Made by a program: the position numbers and the translations under genes. Shown here piece by piece: positions 24,187 to 34,635 of a stretch of 64,000 nucleotides of DNA (position 1 is its first letter; every line of letters starts with the position of its first letter). The stretch comes from Heliocidaris erythrogramma (Eukaryota; Echinodermata; Echinoidea; Camarodonta; Echinometridae): the NCBI GenBank assembly GCA_025617745.1, contig CM046858.1, positions 30,084,534 to 30,148,533 of the forward strand, read 5' to 3'. The notes beneath the pieces were generated by a model. It was not told where the DNA came from. It ran no database searches and saw nothing but the letters and a program-made list of their open reading frames with translations.

Positions 24187-24753
24187 CATTCAAGTTATCA
24201 GTTCGTTAAGATACAAAATGTAGAAAGTTATAAAAACCACTCATAGCTACATTCCTATACTTCGTGTGTATAATGTAGGCAGTCATACATAGCCAGGATT
24301 AGCTTCGTGAATGTAGAAAAAAAAAAAATGGCTATACGCCTTCTACACACGAAGCTAGGCGTTATTACCCAGCAATCAGATTCCGCACGGGGTAGTACGA
24401 CATGAAAAATGCCCTGAAATCACACTTTTCTGATAATTTCCGCGACCCACAGGCCCTTCCCCACAGCGTTTCCTCCTAGGGAAACGTTTAGAATGACAAT
24501 TTTTTTTTGATTGAGTATAATTTTGGAAATATATCCATAAAAAGATGATAAAAATTTCAGAAAACTCACCAGCGTTTGCATATCCATGCCTCCGAGGTCA
24601 TGCAGATCAAAATGGCGGCACGATCGCCGTAATCGAAATCATGAAAACTATTAGGCGCCGTTTGTAAATTTATTATTTAGCTCAATTATTTACATATAAT
24701 TCACTATTTAGCTCTTTTCTACGATTATTATACGATAAAATGACATAGGCCTA

Positions 24754-24950
24754 AAAGGATACAATGTTTTATAAATAATGAATTTTGCAATTTCCATAAT
24801 ATTTGATATATAATGAATTTGTGAAATCATTATTTATAAATAATGGAAACTGCAAAATTCATTATTTATATATGATGAATATTGTAAAATCATTATTTTA
24901 AAAAAATGGAAATTGCAAAATTCATTATTTATAAAACATTGTATCCTTTA
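24754..24950. repeat. AT-rich palindrome in the loop of C
   Basis: AAAGGATACAATGTTTTATA at the left is inverted at the right, and the enclosed ATTATTTATAAATAATG-type motifs repeat. It is either the remaining centre of C or a separate small insertion. Confidence 0.6.
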
Positions 24951-25884
24951 GGGTGCGCGCGCCGGTATTCGGTCACTTAAAAAGAAATCGCCGCTAATAT
25001 GAATACCTATCTCTTTAAATTGACAATCTACCATCAAAAGAACCGCAAAATTGTCCTTTAAATAATTATCAAAATAATTTAAAACATGGAAACTTACCCC
25101 AAAAAATATCGCCGACAGAAGAAGGAGAAGTTTTCCGCCCAGTATTCGGTCGGCGCCGTCCACAATTCGGTCACGCGATAGTGCGCTGCATCTCGGGAGA
25201 GTTATATAACCATTTTTGTCACATTTCTGCGTTTTTAAAATTTTCTGTGGCTTCTATATATTCATACTTAAATGTATGAGAATTTTTATCCATTAAAATC
25301 CACAAATCGAAGCTCTAGGGTCAGAAATAATGCACAAAATGTATTTCTAAAAAGAGCAAAGCGCGTCAGCAAAGCGCGTCGGCGAAACGCAAAGCGACAA
25401 GTTGCACACAAAGCGCGTTGGCGCAAGGCACTCAATGTTGCCTGACCGAATACTGGAAGAGCGCCATCTCACTGGCAGGGGTGAGGTATATATTCTCTTG
25501 CTCATCGCTGAGATCGCCATTTGCAAATTCGCTGCGATAGATGGAAGACCCGGAAGCTCCTCTTCACACACATACTAAATTCATTGCACCTGCACACATA
25601 GTTATTTCACCATAGGCGTCTACATATGGCTATGCGTGTTAACTCACGCGCTAACGGAACCCGGAAGTGCGGAAACTTGGGTAACCCTGACCAGTTTCGA
25701 GGGTATTTGGAGATCTTTTCCAGGGCGTCCGACCTGAATTGCTTTCAACATTAGAGGTACCTTGTTCATGTGTCTGTTATGTATAGGTTTCGAGCCTCAA
25801 AAATTATTCATGAGTTCTTCACAGCTGTTCAAAGAGCTGCGTGACCGAATTCTGGAATATGACCGAATACCGGGCCGCGCACCC
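24951..25884 (-). mobile_element. element B, copy 2
   Basis: A 934-bp copy in the opposite orientation to B1, with ends GGGTGCGCGCGCCGG and CCGGGCCGCGCACCC and TA on both sides (24949-24950, 25885-25886). It differs from B1 by scattered substitutions and small indels and has the same symmetric TATTCGGTCA motifs. Its flanks differ from those of B1, so it is an independent insertion, not part of the A palindrome. Confidence 0.75.
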
Positions 25885-26348
25885 TATGTCATTTTATCGT
25901 ATAATAATCGTAGAAAAGAGCTAAATAGTGAATTATATGTAAATAATTGAGCTAAATAATAAATTTACAAACGGCGCCTAATAGTTTTCATGATTTCGAT
26001 TACGGCGATCGTGCCGCCATTTTGATCTGCATGACCTCGGAGGCATGGATATGCAAACGCTGGTGAGTTTTCTGAAATTTTTATCATCTTTTTATGGATA
26101 TATTTCCAAAATTATACTCAATCAAAAAAAAATTGTCATTCTAAACGTTTCCCTAGGAGGAAACGCTGTGGGGAAGGGCCTGTGGGTCGCGGAAATTATC
26201 AGAAAAGTGTGATTTCAGGGCATTTTTCATGTCGTACTACCCCGTGCGGAATCTGATTGCTGGGTAATAACGCCTAGCTTCGTGTGTAGAAGGCGTAGAG
26301 CCATTTTTTTTTTCTACATTCACGAAGCTAATCCTGGCTAGTCATACA

Positions 26349-27011
26349 CCTCAACTTTTTAAAACACCACTGCACAAAAGTTACAAACATTCACTCAAAA
26401 TCGGCATTTAATTTACAAAAACCGACCACTAAATATCCAAGAAATACAATAAATTCAACTCACCGATGTTGGAAAAGATATTTCCAAAAATCAAATTCGT
26501 AATTTACTGTTGATTCTCGCGAAACGAGCTATCGGAGTCATTGTGTACATTTCCTGGTCGCCGCGGGCGCTGACATCTCCCCAAAAGAGTTTTGTCCTTA
26601 AAAATTCGGTCCCTATGTGGCATACACGGAAAGTCCTGATTTTCTGTGTGCGCGATCGTAAAGATCGATGTGCGCTTGCGATCCCGAGTTTCTTCGTGGA
26701 CAAACATTTTTTTGGCCGATTTTAGTCTAAGACATCGGCAGTATGTAAACAATATGCGATCGCGAAACAAATCGGCGGGGATTTCTCCGGTTTTGGACAA
26801 GATTTTGACTTTGGATTTTGCTGAAAATATCAAAAGTTCTTTCTAACGGCCATTTGAGGTAGGAGTGAGATTTTTAAGGGCTGAATTTGACAGCAAGTAT
26901 TTAAAATATTTATCTTATTTTCCCCCCATACCTTTACTACACGCGACAGAAAATACCAACTATTTTTGCATTTTGTATTCGTAGTGGTCAATATGACCAC
27001 TATTCGTGGTG
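26349..27011 (-). other. CpG-containing segment with minus-strand exon-like frame
   Basis: Between C and A-VI lies sequence unlike either. On the minus strand a frame of about 109 codons (26504-26833) precedes a donor-like ATCG|GTGAGT at about 26463. CpG is locally enriched (GCGATCGCG near 26757). The frame is rich in Arg/Lys and matches no family I know. It could be the 5' exon of a decayed transposon gene. The right part contains TGGTCAATATGACCA, a small palindrome related to family A. Confidence 0.35.
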
Positions 27012-27650
27012 TGATAAAAACTTACATTTACAGCCCTCTTTTTGGTACTTGTTACCCACACCTCCATACGGAGGACGACTGCTCTCAATATGTTGCGCAC
27101 TAGTGAGGCCGCTCTACATGGTTACGCACCGTAGATACGTACGCAGAATGTTACGCACACAAGCTATTCTACGAAGACCTGGAAGGGCCAAACTGACGAC
27201 GTAAAAAAATTAAAAATATTACGTACGTACGTAGTAATTATTACGTACGTACGTAATATTTTTTATTTTTTTACGTCGTCAGTTTGGCCCTTTCAGGTCT
27301 TCGTAGGAGATCGACGAACCGATCGCGCCGGTACTACTACGAGCGCTGAGGGCTCCCTTCATCATAATCGTGAAAAATACAAACTGGATGCTGACGGGAC
27401 AGTCTCAATAGCAGTTATCGACAAAAAGGACCCAAAATTTCAGGAAACCCTCTTCAAAGGTCACAAAACAAACTGGTAAGTTTTAATCATCTATTATTCA
27501 ACATAAGTATTTAGATTTAAGTAAACTGCAATATATGAGTTTCACTTAAATATAGCCAAAAATGCACAGTGATGCAGTTTAGGTATGGGATGTGTATTGG
27601 CTGCATTCCTACACAGTCGGCAATGGCGTGTACCTATGAGTGCATTCACT
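27012..27650 (+). mobile_element. family A element, copy A-VI
   Basis: Starts at the acceptor-like AAACTTACATTTACAG block, so it lacks about 200 bp at the left. It runs through the hairpin (27170-27305) and the donor-like ACTG|GTAAGT near 27476 to CCTATGAGTG at about 27640. The following CATTCACTCA joins it tail-to-tail with A-VII. Confidence 0.75.
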
Positions 27651-28545
27651 CACTCATAGGCACTCGCCATTGCCGACTGTGTAGGAACGCTGGCAATAGT
27701 CAGTACGGTACTAATATGTATCACTGTGCATTTTGGGCTATATTTAAGTGAAAACCTTCGGTTGAAATGTACTGAAAGATAGCTAATTATGGTGAATAAT
27801 AGATGATTAAAACTTACCAGTTTGTTTTGTCACTTTTGAAGAGGGTTTCCTGAAATTTTGGGGAATTTCTTGCGAAATCACCTATCGAGATCCGGTCAGA
27901 TCATCCATTTTGTATTTTTCACGATTATGATGAAGGGAGGAGCCCTCAGCGCTCGTAGTGGTACCGGGGCGATCGGATCATTGATCTCCACCTCATTGTT
28001 TACCTGTTGTTAAGACAGCTTGGGGGTTGTTAATGAGTTTAGTCTAGTGATAAGGCTTCTCATCGTGCATTCTCTACATTCTGTATTCCTTCTGGTGCAA
28101 GGATATTAAGCAAAGTGCTTTAACGGCGAGGAGCAATAATTGAAAAAGTCTTTGGGAGAGAACGGCCACCCGTCGTCGTAATATCGACCTTGTCCGTATA
28201 GCTTGTGTGCGTAACATTCTGTGTACGTATCTATGGTGCGTAACCATATAGAGCAGCCTCACTAGTGCGCAACATATTGACAGCAGTCGTCATACGTATG
28301 GATGTCTCTGTAACAACTACGAAAAAGAAGGCTGTAAATGTAAGTTTTTATAACTTTCTACATTTTGTATCTTAACGAACTTATAAATTAGTATATATAG
28401 AATGAAACCTAAGTATCAGTTTGCCCACAAAAACCTCCATTTCAAACAAAATTACGTCTGTATCCCCAATACCAAGTATACACACATGTATATTTCCTAA
28501 TGGTCAATGTGACCATTGCTTGCTGATGTGCATTCACTGGTCTGC
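27651..28545 (-). mobile_element. family A element, divergent copy A-VII without hairpin
   Basis: Inverted copy from CACTCATAGGCAC to the left-end block TTGCTTGCTGATGTG. It is more diverged than the others. About 200 bp of unique sequence (roughly 27990-28200) sits where the other copies have the 136-bp hairpin. It may preserve the internal sequence lost elsewhere. No protein family was recognised in the unique part. Confidence 0.7.
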
Positions 28546-29282
28546 AAACTCACTGTCAGTGTTTACTGCGGCAGCCCGAACACGTAGTGTTCGGGCTGCG
28601 ATCAGCAGTCCTTTGATTGCTTGGATGTCTCTTAATTACAAGGTCGTTTGTCAAAATGATAGCCATGAAACATGACATTATTTGATTTTAGGCTACTTTA
28701 GGTACTTACAATACTTAACGATTGACTGTCGTCTTTCTTTTCAATGAGGATGATACAAAAAAGGCCTATTTATCTCCAAAAGCCTGTACTAAAAACTTCC
28801 GTAGGTCGGTGTTTTGCTTGCAATGCGCATGCGTCAGACAAGAATGGAGCATTATGAATATTCATTAAGACGAGTGGCAGGCAGGAGCTCGAGCGAATAG
28901 AGATCGCCGGATCACAGTGGATATATGAATATTCATTATTCCTGTGACGAAAACTATGCCGTCGTTGTAATAAATATTCATAGGCGCATGCGCAAGTGCC
29001 TATTTTCGCTTCTGTTTCAACAACATGGCGAATGGGACTGGTTTCAAAAATTGAGAGTAAAAAGTGACATTCATCGATTCTACACATTTTTTAGGAAAAG
29101 CTGATTTGCGGAAGGTCTGTTTAGGTAAGTGGCATCGTATATATGATACTTTAATTTCAAAAAATAACTTATATGGCTATATTTTCAATGGTCATTTGAA
29201 CATTGGTAAATTGTGAGACCCACCGAATCGTACTGGTTTCACTCAGGGGCTATGTCAGTGTCAGCCGCTAGACAGTCAGGAG

Positions 29283-30413
29283 CCGGAGGCATGTCATTTT
29301 TATGCCTCCGCCCACCGAAGGTGGGTGCCGGAGGCATTATGTTTTCGGGTTGTCCGTCCGTCCGTCCCACTTCTCGTTACCACGATATCTGAAGAATCAT
29401 TTGAGGTAGGAACCTCAAACTTGGTACTAGTATGTATCCCCATACGAAGATGAACTGATTAGATTTTGGGGTAAGGAGGTCAAAGGTCAGAGGTCACAGA
29501 GGTCAATTTACATGAAATTACATAAAAAGTCTTGGTTTTTAGCACCGTTACCACGATAACTCAAGAACTGTTTGAGATAAGAACTTCAAACTTGATACTA
29601 GTATGTTTCCCTATATGAAGATGAACTGATTAGATTTTGGGGTAAGGAGGTCAAAGGTCAGAGGTCACAGAGGTCAATTTACATGAAATTACATAAAAAT
29701 TCTTGGTTTTTAGCACCGTTACCGCGATATCTCAAGAACTGTTTGAGGTGAGAACTTCAAACTTGGTACCAGTATGTATCCCCATAGAAAGAGGAACTGA
29801 TTAGATTTTGGGGTAGGTAGGTCAAAGTTCAGAGGTCACAGAGGTCAATTTACATGAAATTACATAAAAATTCTTGGTTTTTACCACGGTTACCACGATA
29901 TCTCAAGAACTGTTTGAGATAAGAACTTCAAACTTGGTACTAGTATGTTTCCCTATATGAAGATGAAATGATTAGATTTTGGGGTAAGTAGGTCAAAGGT
30001 CAGAGGTCACAGAGGTCAATTTACATGAAATTACATGAAATTCTTGGTTTTTAGCACCGTTACCGCGATATCTCAAGAACTGTTTGAGGTGAGAACTTCA
30101 AACTTGGTACCAGTATGTATCCCCATAGAAAGAGGAACTGATTAGATTTTGGGGTAGGTAGGTCAAAGTTCAGAGGTCACAAAGGTCAATTTACATGAAA
30201 TTACATGGAATTAGTGGTTTTTAGCACCGTTACTGCGATATCTCGAACTATCTGAGGTGAGAACTTCAAACTTGGTACCAGTATGCATACCCATAGAAAG
30301 ATGAAATGATTAGATTTTTTGTCTCCTGTGCACTTTAAGTATGTATGCCAAACATTTCAAATCTGGTGATGGCGGAGGCATAAATTCTGACCGTGCGCGG
30401 TCGAATATTCATC
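29283..30413. repeat. tandem-repeat element N, about 170-bp period
   Basis: Opens with GCCGGAGGCAT motifs and a TCCGTCCG microsatellite and closes with GGCGGAGGCATAAATTC. Between about 29374 and 30320 lie roughly six units of about 170 bp built around TACCACGATATCTCAAGAAC and AGGTCAAAGGTCAGAGGTCA. Units alternate between two variants (TTTGAGATAAGAAC versus TTTGAGGTGAGAAC), implying a dimeric higher-order repeat of about 341 bp. Non-coding. Confidence 0.8.
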
Positions 30414-30960
30414 TTGTTCAAAATATTATTATTCACATTTTAACAATATTTGTGTAAATTAAATGGATTAGGCCTAGGCTCTATACTTAAACGAACATGT
30501 TCAACTTACCAATTTCATTGTTTTATTCCTTTTAATCAATGCTGCTTTTTCAGGTAATTCAGGGTCCAAGTTGTTCTCGGTTTGAAAATCTTACGCTGCA
30601 TTCAAACTGTATAGTGTGTAAGTCAATGTGTATTCGGTTTGCACAGGCGAGTGAATGGAGCGTTTCTGTCTCTAAGTGAAGAGCTAACGAACGAGAGACA
30701 GAATTTTCGGTCTAACTAGGCCCGGGCCTTGCCTATGTGGGACTGTGTCAAACATTCACTGTTGGAGTAGGCCCTAGTGAAAAACAGACAACGAAATTGC
30801 TCTACTGTCTCTAGTCTAGAGTCAATAGACTTAGGCCTTACTCCCCTTTGCCTTAGCAAGATTTTTAATTGTAAAAAAAATTGTATTATTAATATAATTT
30901 TAATATTAAATTTTAGTATTAATATATTAAATCATACCTGATTCAGACCCTTTTTAGGTT
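30414..30960. other. spacer within E
   Basis: No gene. The block around 30735-30765 is inverted relative to the repeated P unit (CCCACATAGGCAAGGGCC), so this is part of the E/P repeat material. AT-rich sequence precedes element F. Confidence 0.5.
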
Positions 30961-30961
30961 T

Positions 30962-31652
30962 GGCAGTGTATACAGCCACACGCGTGTGGCTGTATCTATC
31001 GCCCGGCCTGAGGATATAGCCACACGCGTCTACTTAGACTCTGCGCAGCGGCGCGGCACGTAGCAAGTGCATAGCATGAGCAATGTGTAAACATGTATTA
31101 ATGCAACGGTACATGTTGCAAAACTTCATCATGAAGGTTTTATCCCTTGAAATTCACTGACATAGAAAAATATACAAACAATATTTTTACTTCATAATTG
31201 CCACCTGATGACAATGAAGTAAAAATATTGTGTGTATGTCAGTGAAATTCAAGAGATAAAAACCTTCATGATGAAGTTTTGCAACATGTACCATTGCATA
31301 ATCGCTCGTGCATGCTACGCACTTGCCATGTGCCTATGCGCTGTACATGTGCAGAGTCTAATGGGGTGTTGCAAGAAAGTTGCGATTGATTGCAAGTTGC
31401 AACTGATCGGTACTGACCAATCAAAATCATTGTTGCAAGCGCATCTTCTTGAATGGGCAGACCCTGAACCATTCAGAATGGTTGTTCTAATTTGCTTTAC
31501 AATTTGCAATTGATTGCAACTTTCTTGCAACACCCCATAAGTGTTGCAGAGTTTTAGATGCGTGTGGCTGTTTCCTCCAGCCGCACGGTTGATACAGCCA
31601 CACACGTGTGCCTGTATGGTAGAGACACATACGTGTGGCTGTATACACTGCC
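30962..31652. mobile_element. element F, 9-bp target duplication
   Basis: The termini GGCAGTGTATACAGCCACACG are exactly inverted at the right end. TTTAGGTTT flanks both sides (30953-30961 and 31653-31661). A 9-bp duplication suggests a Mutator-like MITE, though hAT cannot be excluded because the first 8 bp also match. The interior holds an inverted repeat (about 31108-31190 with 31210-31290) and element G. No coding capacity. Confidence 0.8.
31361..31538. mobile_element. element G, MITE nested in F
   Basis: ATGGGGTGTTGCAAGAAAGT at the left is exactly inverted at the right, enclosing 178 bp. TTGATTGCAA motifs extend the inverted repeat. No clear target duplication. This terminal motif is one I associate with echinoderm MITEs (recollection only). 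Confidence 0.65.
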
Positions 31653-32439
31653 TTTAGGTTTTAGCCCCGGGATGCTGCCACGAACAGACGAAGTCAGAAG
31701 GGCTTGTCTCGAATGGGTGGGGTGCGGGAGCGGGATGGGAGCGGGATGGGAGCGGGAACGGGCACACCCTTTCGAGACAAGCCCCCCCGGTTATCTCGAA
31801 TGGACGCGTTCCCAGCGACAAGTTCAATGAACGCGCCACTTCGAGACAACAGGGGGGGCTTTCCTCGAATGAGTGTGTTGAGTAGACTTTTGTAACAGAC
31901 GTTTTAGAATTTTTTTTGAAAAATGTACTCTTGCTGGTTTTTTCGTTTTTCTTTTGTCTAAGATGTAGAAAATATTAAAAAACGGTATCTAAAAATGCTT
32001 TTGACAAGGAAATCATTATTTGTGCAAAATAAATCGGAGAATTGAATAATTATGCATTAAAACACACGGGGAAGAAAGGGCAAGTGGCGTAGCTAGGATT
32101 GTTAATTTATTTTTATTTTTTTGGCGTGACCTGTTAAATATTGTGAAATTGTGTTACAGACATGTGCTGACATAAGCCAAGGTGTGTTTATCATCTTTCC
32201 AAAGTTAGAAACACCTTTTAATGCCACTATCATTCTATCAATACCCACTATCAAAAGTCAAAACTCATATCAAAAGGTCGTTTGTACCCGGCCCCCAACT
32301 CCCCATACCAGGGGTAGGCCTATGCTCGTAACTCCTTTTCAAAAGTGACCCCCTATTCCGGAGAAGTTGGAATTTGTTTTACCCCCTATCCCGGGAAATT
32401 TTCTGAGATATTGGACCCCCTATCCAGGCAATTTAGGAT

Positions 32440-32444
<5 letters not shown>

Positions 32445-32470
<26 letters not shown>
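32445..32470. repeat. poly-C run (26 nt)
   Basis: Uninterrupted C run inside element H, between CCCCTATCC-type repeats. Confidence 0.9.
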
Positions 32471-32471
<1 letters not shown>

Positions 32472-32759
32472 ACCTATCCCCGGGGAGGAAACCACCAGAG
32501 TCTGCGAAAATTGACCCCTATTTACATTTTCCCGGGAATATTTTTTCATCTTCCTCATTCATCTTCCTATTTTCTTACTCACCCACCAATAAGGGGTGGG
32601 GCATGGCCATCTTGTGCCTCCCCCCCCGTAAAAAAATACGCCGCAGTGAATTAACATTCTATTCTGGACTGTCTGCCCGACCAGACCTTTGAATTTTAAA
32701 TGAACATTCCATTATGAATTCATGCAACCTCATACATTCATTTGACAACCCCCGGTTAT

Positions 32760-32946
32760 CAGTGACGGCACCGGGGGGCATGGGGGGGGGGGCATTTGCC
32801 CCCCAGTTGCCCCCAATAATTTTCGGAGTGAAAAAAATAAAAGGGTGGAAAATTTTGTTTGTCCGCCCTTGCCCCAAACAATTTCTTTTGCCCCCCATTT
32901 GCCCCCCCCCCTGCACCCCACTTTAAAAATCCTGGTGCCGCCACTG
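32760..32946. mobile_element. element I, hAT-like MITE inside H
   Basis: The left end CAGTGACGGCACCGGG and the inverted right end CAGTGGCGGCACCAGG form the termini of a 187-bp element. CCGGTTAT (8 bp) flanks both sides (32752-32759 and 32947-32954). CAGTG-type ends plus an 8-bp duplication fit hAT MITEs. The interior is G/C homopolymer-rich and non-coding. Confidence 0.8.
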
Positions 32947-33607
32947 CCGGTTATATTTTCTACATCTTAGACAAAAGAAAAACGAAAAAACCAGCAAGAG
33001 TACATTTTTCAAAAAAAATTCTAAAACGTCTATTACAAAAGTCTACTCAACACACTCATTCGAGGAAAGCCCCCCCGGTTGTCTCGCAGTGGCGCGTTCA
33101 TTGAACTTCTCGCTGGGAACGCGTCCATTCGAGATAACCGGGGGGGCTTGTCTCGAAAGGGTGTGCCCGTTCCCGCTCCCATCCCGCTCCCGCACCCCAC
33201 CCATTCGAGACAAGCCAGTCAGAAGTGGCAGCGTCCTGAGGCCGAGTGAAACCACTATTATTAATATTATTAATTCCGTGGGCGTGGGGCTCACAATTTA
33301 CATGGTCAAATGACCATGTAGGCCTAGGCCTAAGACGGGCTTTTGCTAAACAGTCGGGTAACGTCGCGTCGCGTTGGTAGAAATTTTCGAACATTTTTCA
33401 GGAAGGTGTCTTCAAGGGGACAAATTGAAAAAGAGTCCATCTCAGTATGATTTTTCCCGTTTTCAGGCTAAAAACGACAAACAAGGGAATAAAGAAAACT
33501 ATAGAAGGATAATGCAAAGAAAAACATGAACTATAAAGAGAGAATAGAAGGGTAGGAAGGATGGAAGAAAATATGATGAAAGGAAACAAAGAATACAACA
33601 AAAGGAA

Positions 33608-34138
33608 AGTTGGAAAGTAAAAATAAGTGGATAAAAACAAAGAATAAAATAAAGAAAGATAGAGACATAAATGATATAAGGATAAAGATAATAAGAGTAA
33701 CATAAGGAAAGATAGAAGAGAAGATGATAATTTGAATAAAGGAATAACATAACGAAAAAAAGATGAAAGAAAAACAAAATGATAGGATAAAAGCAAAGAA
33801 TGTTTTAAGGAAAGTAAGTAAAGAGGGAAGCAGAAAATGATTTTAAAAAGAATAATATGAAAGATAGAGAGAGAAATGATAGGATAAAAAAAGTTTAACT
33901 GATATAAAGAAAGACAGAGAGAGAAATGATAGAAGGATAAAGATTAACGTGAGGAAGGTGGGGGAGAAAATGATAACAGGAAACAAAGAATATCATAACG
34001 AGAGGAAGGATGGAAAGATAATTGATATAAGGATAAAAGCAAGAAATGACAAAGCGAGAGATATTTATGATAAAAAGATACATATAAACATGAAGAAAGG
34101 TGGAAGAGAAGATGATAAAAGGGAACAAAGAATAACAA
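33608..34138. repeat. purine-rich minisatellite in J
   Basis: Imperfect repeats of AAAGATAGAGAGAGAAATGATA and GGAAGAGAAGATGATAAAAG types with A/G excess on the + strand. Minus-strand frames read as Phe/Leu/Ser-rich hydrophobic peptides, a compositional artefact. Confidence 0.7.
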
Positions 34139-34399
34139 CCCTGATAGCAGAAAGTGTTAAAAAATGACGTGATATTTACGTCGTGGTTTTCGTCTTTTTT
34201 ACGTCCTGCAATTACGTCAATAAGACGACAACTTGCACCAACGCAAGACGTCAAGAGGACGTCTTATTTTGACGTCATCTCTACGTCTTGTACACTGTAA
34301 AAACTAAAGTGCTACTTTTAGGGGCATGTATAGTGACTGCACCTGAAATGATGTTTATAGCACTTGTAGTGTGCTAATTTACCAGCAAAAAAAAAATGT

Positions 34400-34470
34400 G
34401 ACCGTGTCGAGCCTCGAACCAGGTTCCGCTGATTGAGAGGCGCTGACGTTACCGATGGACTAACGAATGC
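34400..34470 (-). ncRNA. tRNA-like pol III unit, minus strand
   Basis: The reverse complement contains TAGTCCATCGG (exact A box) and GGTTCGAGGCT (B box, one or two mismatches), spaced as in a tRNA. No clean acceptor stem was found. Probably a SINE head. Confidence 0.45.
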
Positions 34471-34573
34471 TTCTTGCAATCCAGTTTAGTCATGGGAGTC
34501 AAGTAGATAACATATGAACTATGTGGTGTCGTAAATTCACTATGTAACAATGATCTGCTCTAAATCGTACAAT

Positions 34574-34635
34574 GTGAGTTAGTCTAGCGGTAATGCCAGC
34601 AATTCTAGATCAGCGGACCCTGGTCCGAAGCTCAC
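34574..34635 (+). ncRNA. tRNA-like pol III unit, degenerate
   Basis: GTGAGTT can pair with AGCTCAC as a 7-bp acceptor-like stem, and the A box is exact. Only 62 nt separate the ends and the T arm is distorted, so this is not a functional tRNA gene. Confidence 0.4.

Larger units (their letters stand above)
24290..26340. mobile_element. element C, hAT-like foldback with 457-bp arms
   Basis: The ends TAGCCAGGATTAGC...GCTAATCCTGGCTA are flanked by the 8-bp duplication GTCATACA (24282-24289 and 26341-26348), as in hAT transposons. Arms 24290-24747 and 25885-26340 are nearly identical inverted repeats. The loop holds an AT-rich palindrome (24754-24950) and the nested B2. Each arm contains a YY1-like GCCGCCATTTTGATC, an ATG and a strong donor CTG|GTGAGT (right arm ATG 26031, donor 26063; left arm mirrored at 24601 and about 24569). 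These modules face outward. No transposase is present. Confidence 0.85.
31701..33216. mobile_element. element H, foldback with 9-bp target duplication
   Basis: AGTCAGAAG flanks both ends (31692-31700 and 33217-33225). Arms of about 270 bp begin GGCTTGTCTCGAATGGGTGG and contain GGGAGCGGGATGGGAGCGG repeats. The left arm runs to about 31972 and the right arm from about 32949. The loop holds CCCCTATCCCG repeats, a C26 run (32445-32470) and the nested MITE I. No transposase was seen. Confidence 0.8.

Noticed and set aside
20654-25571. Conserved frame MCEEELPGLPS... in B1 and B2 as a protein
   Set aside because: B1 and B2 are near-identical DNA copies, so conservation says nothing about coding. 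It lacks known domains.
29374-30320. CRISPR-like array
   Set aside because: The 170-bp units are contiguous tandem repeats without short repeats and unique spacers, and the context is an animal intron.
33398-34254. Hydrophobic frames of 64-132 codons on the minus strand
   Set aside because: They fall in purine-rich minisatellite and in the inverted arm of J, and the same peptide reappears from the other arm at 37433-37755.
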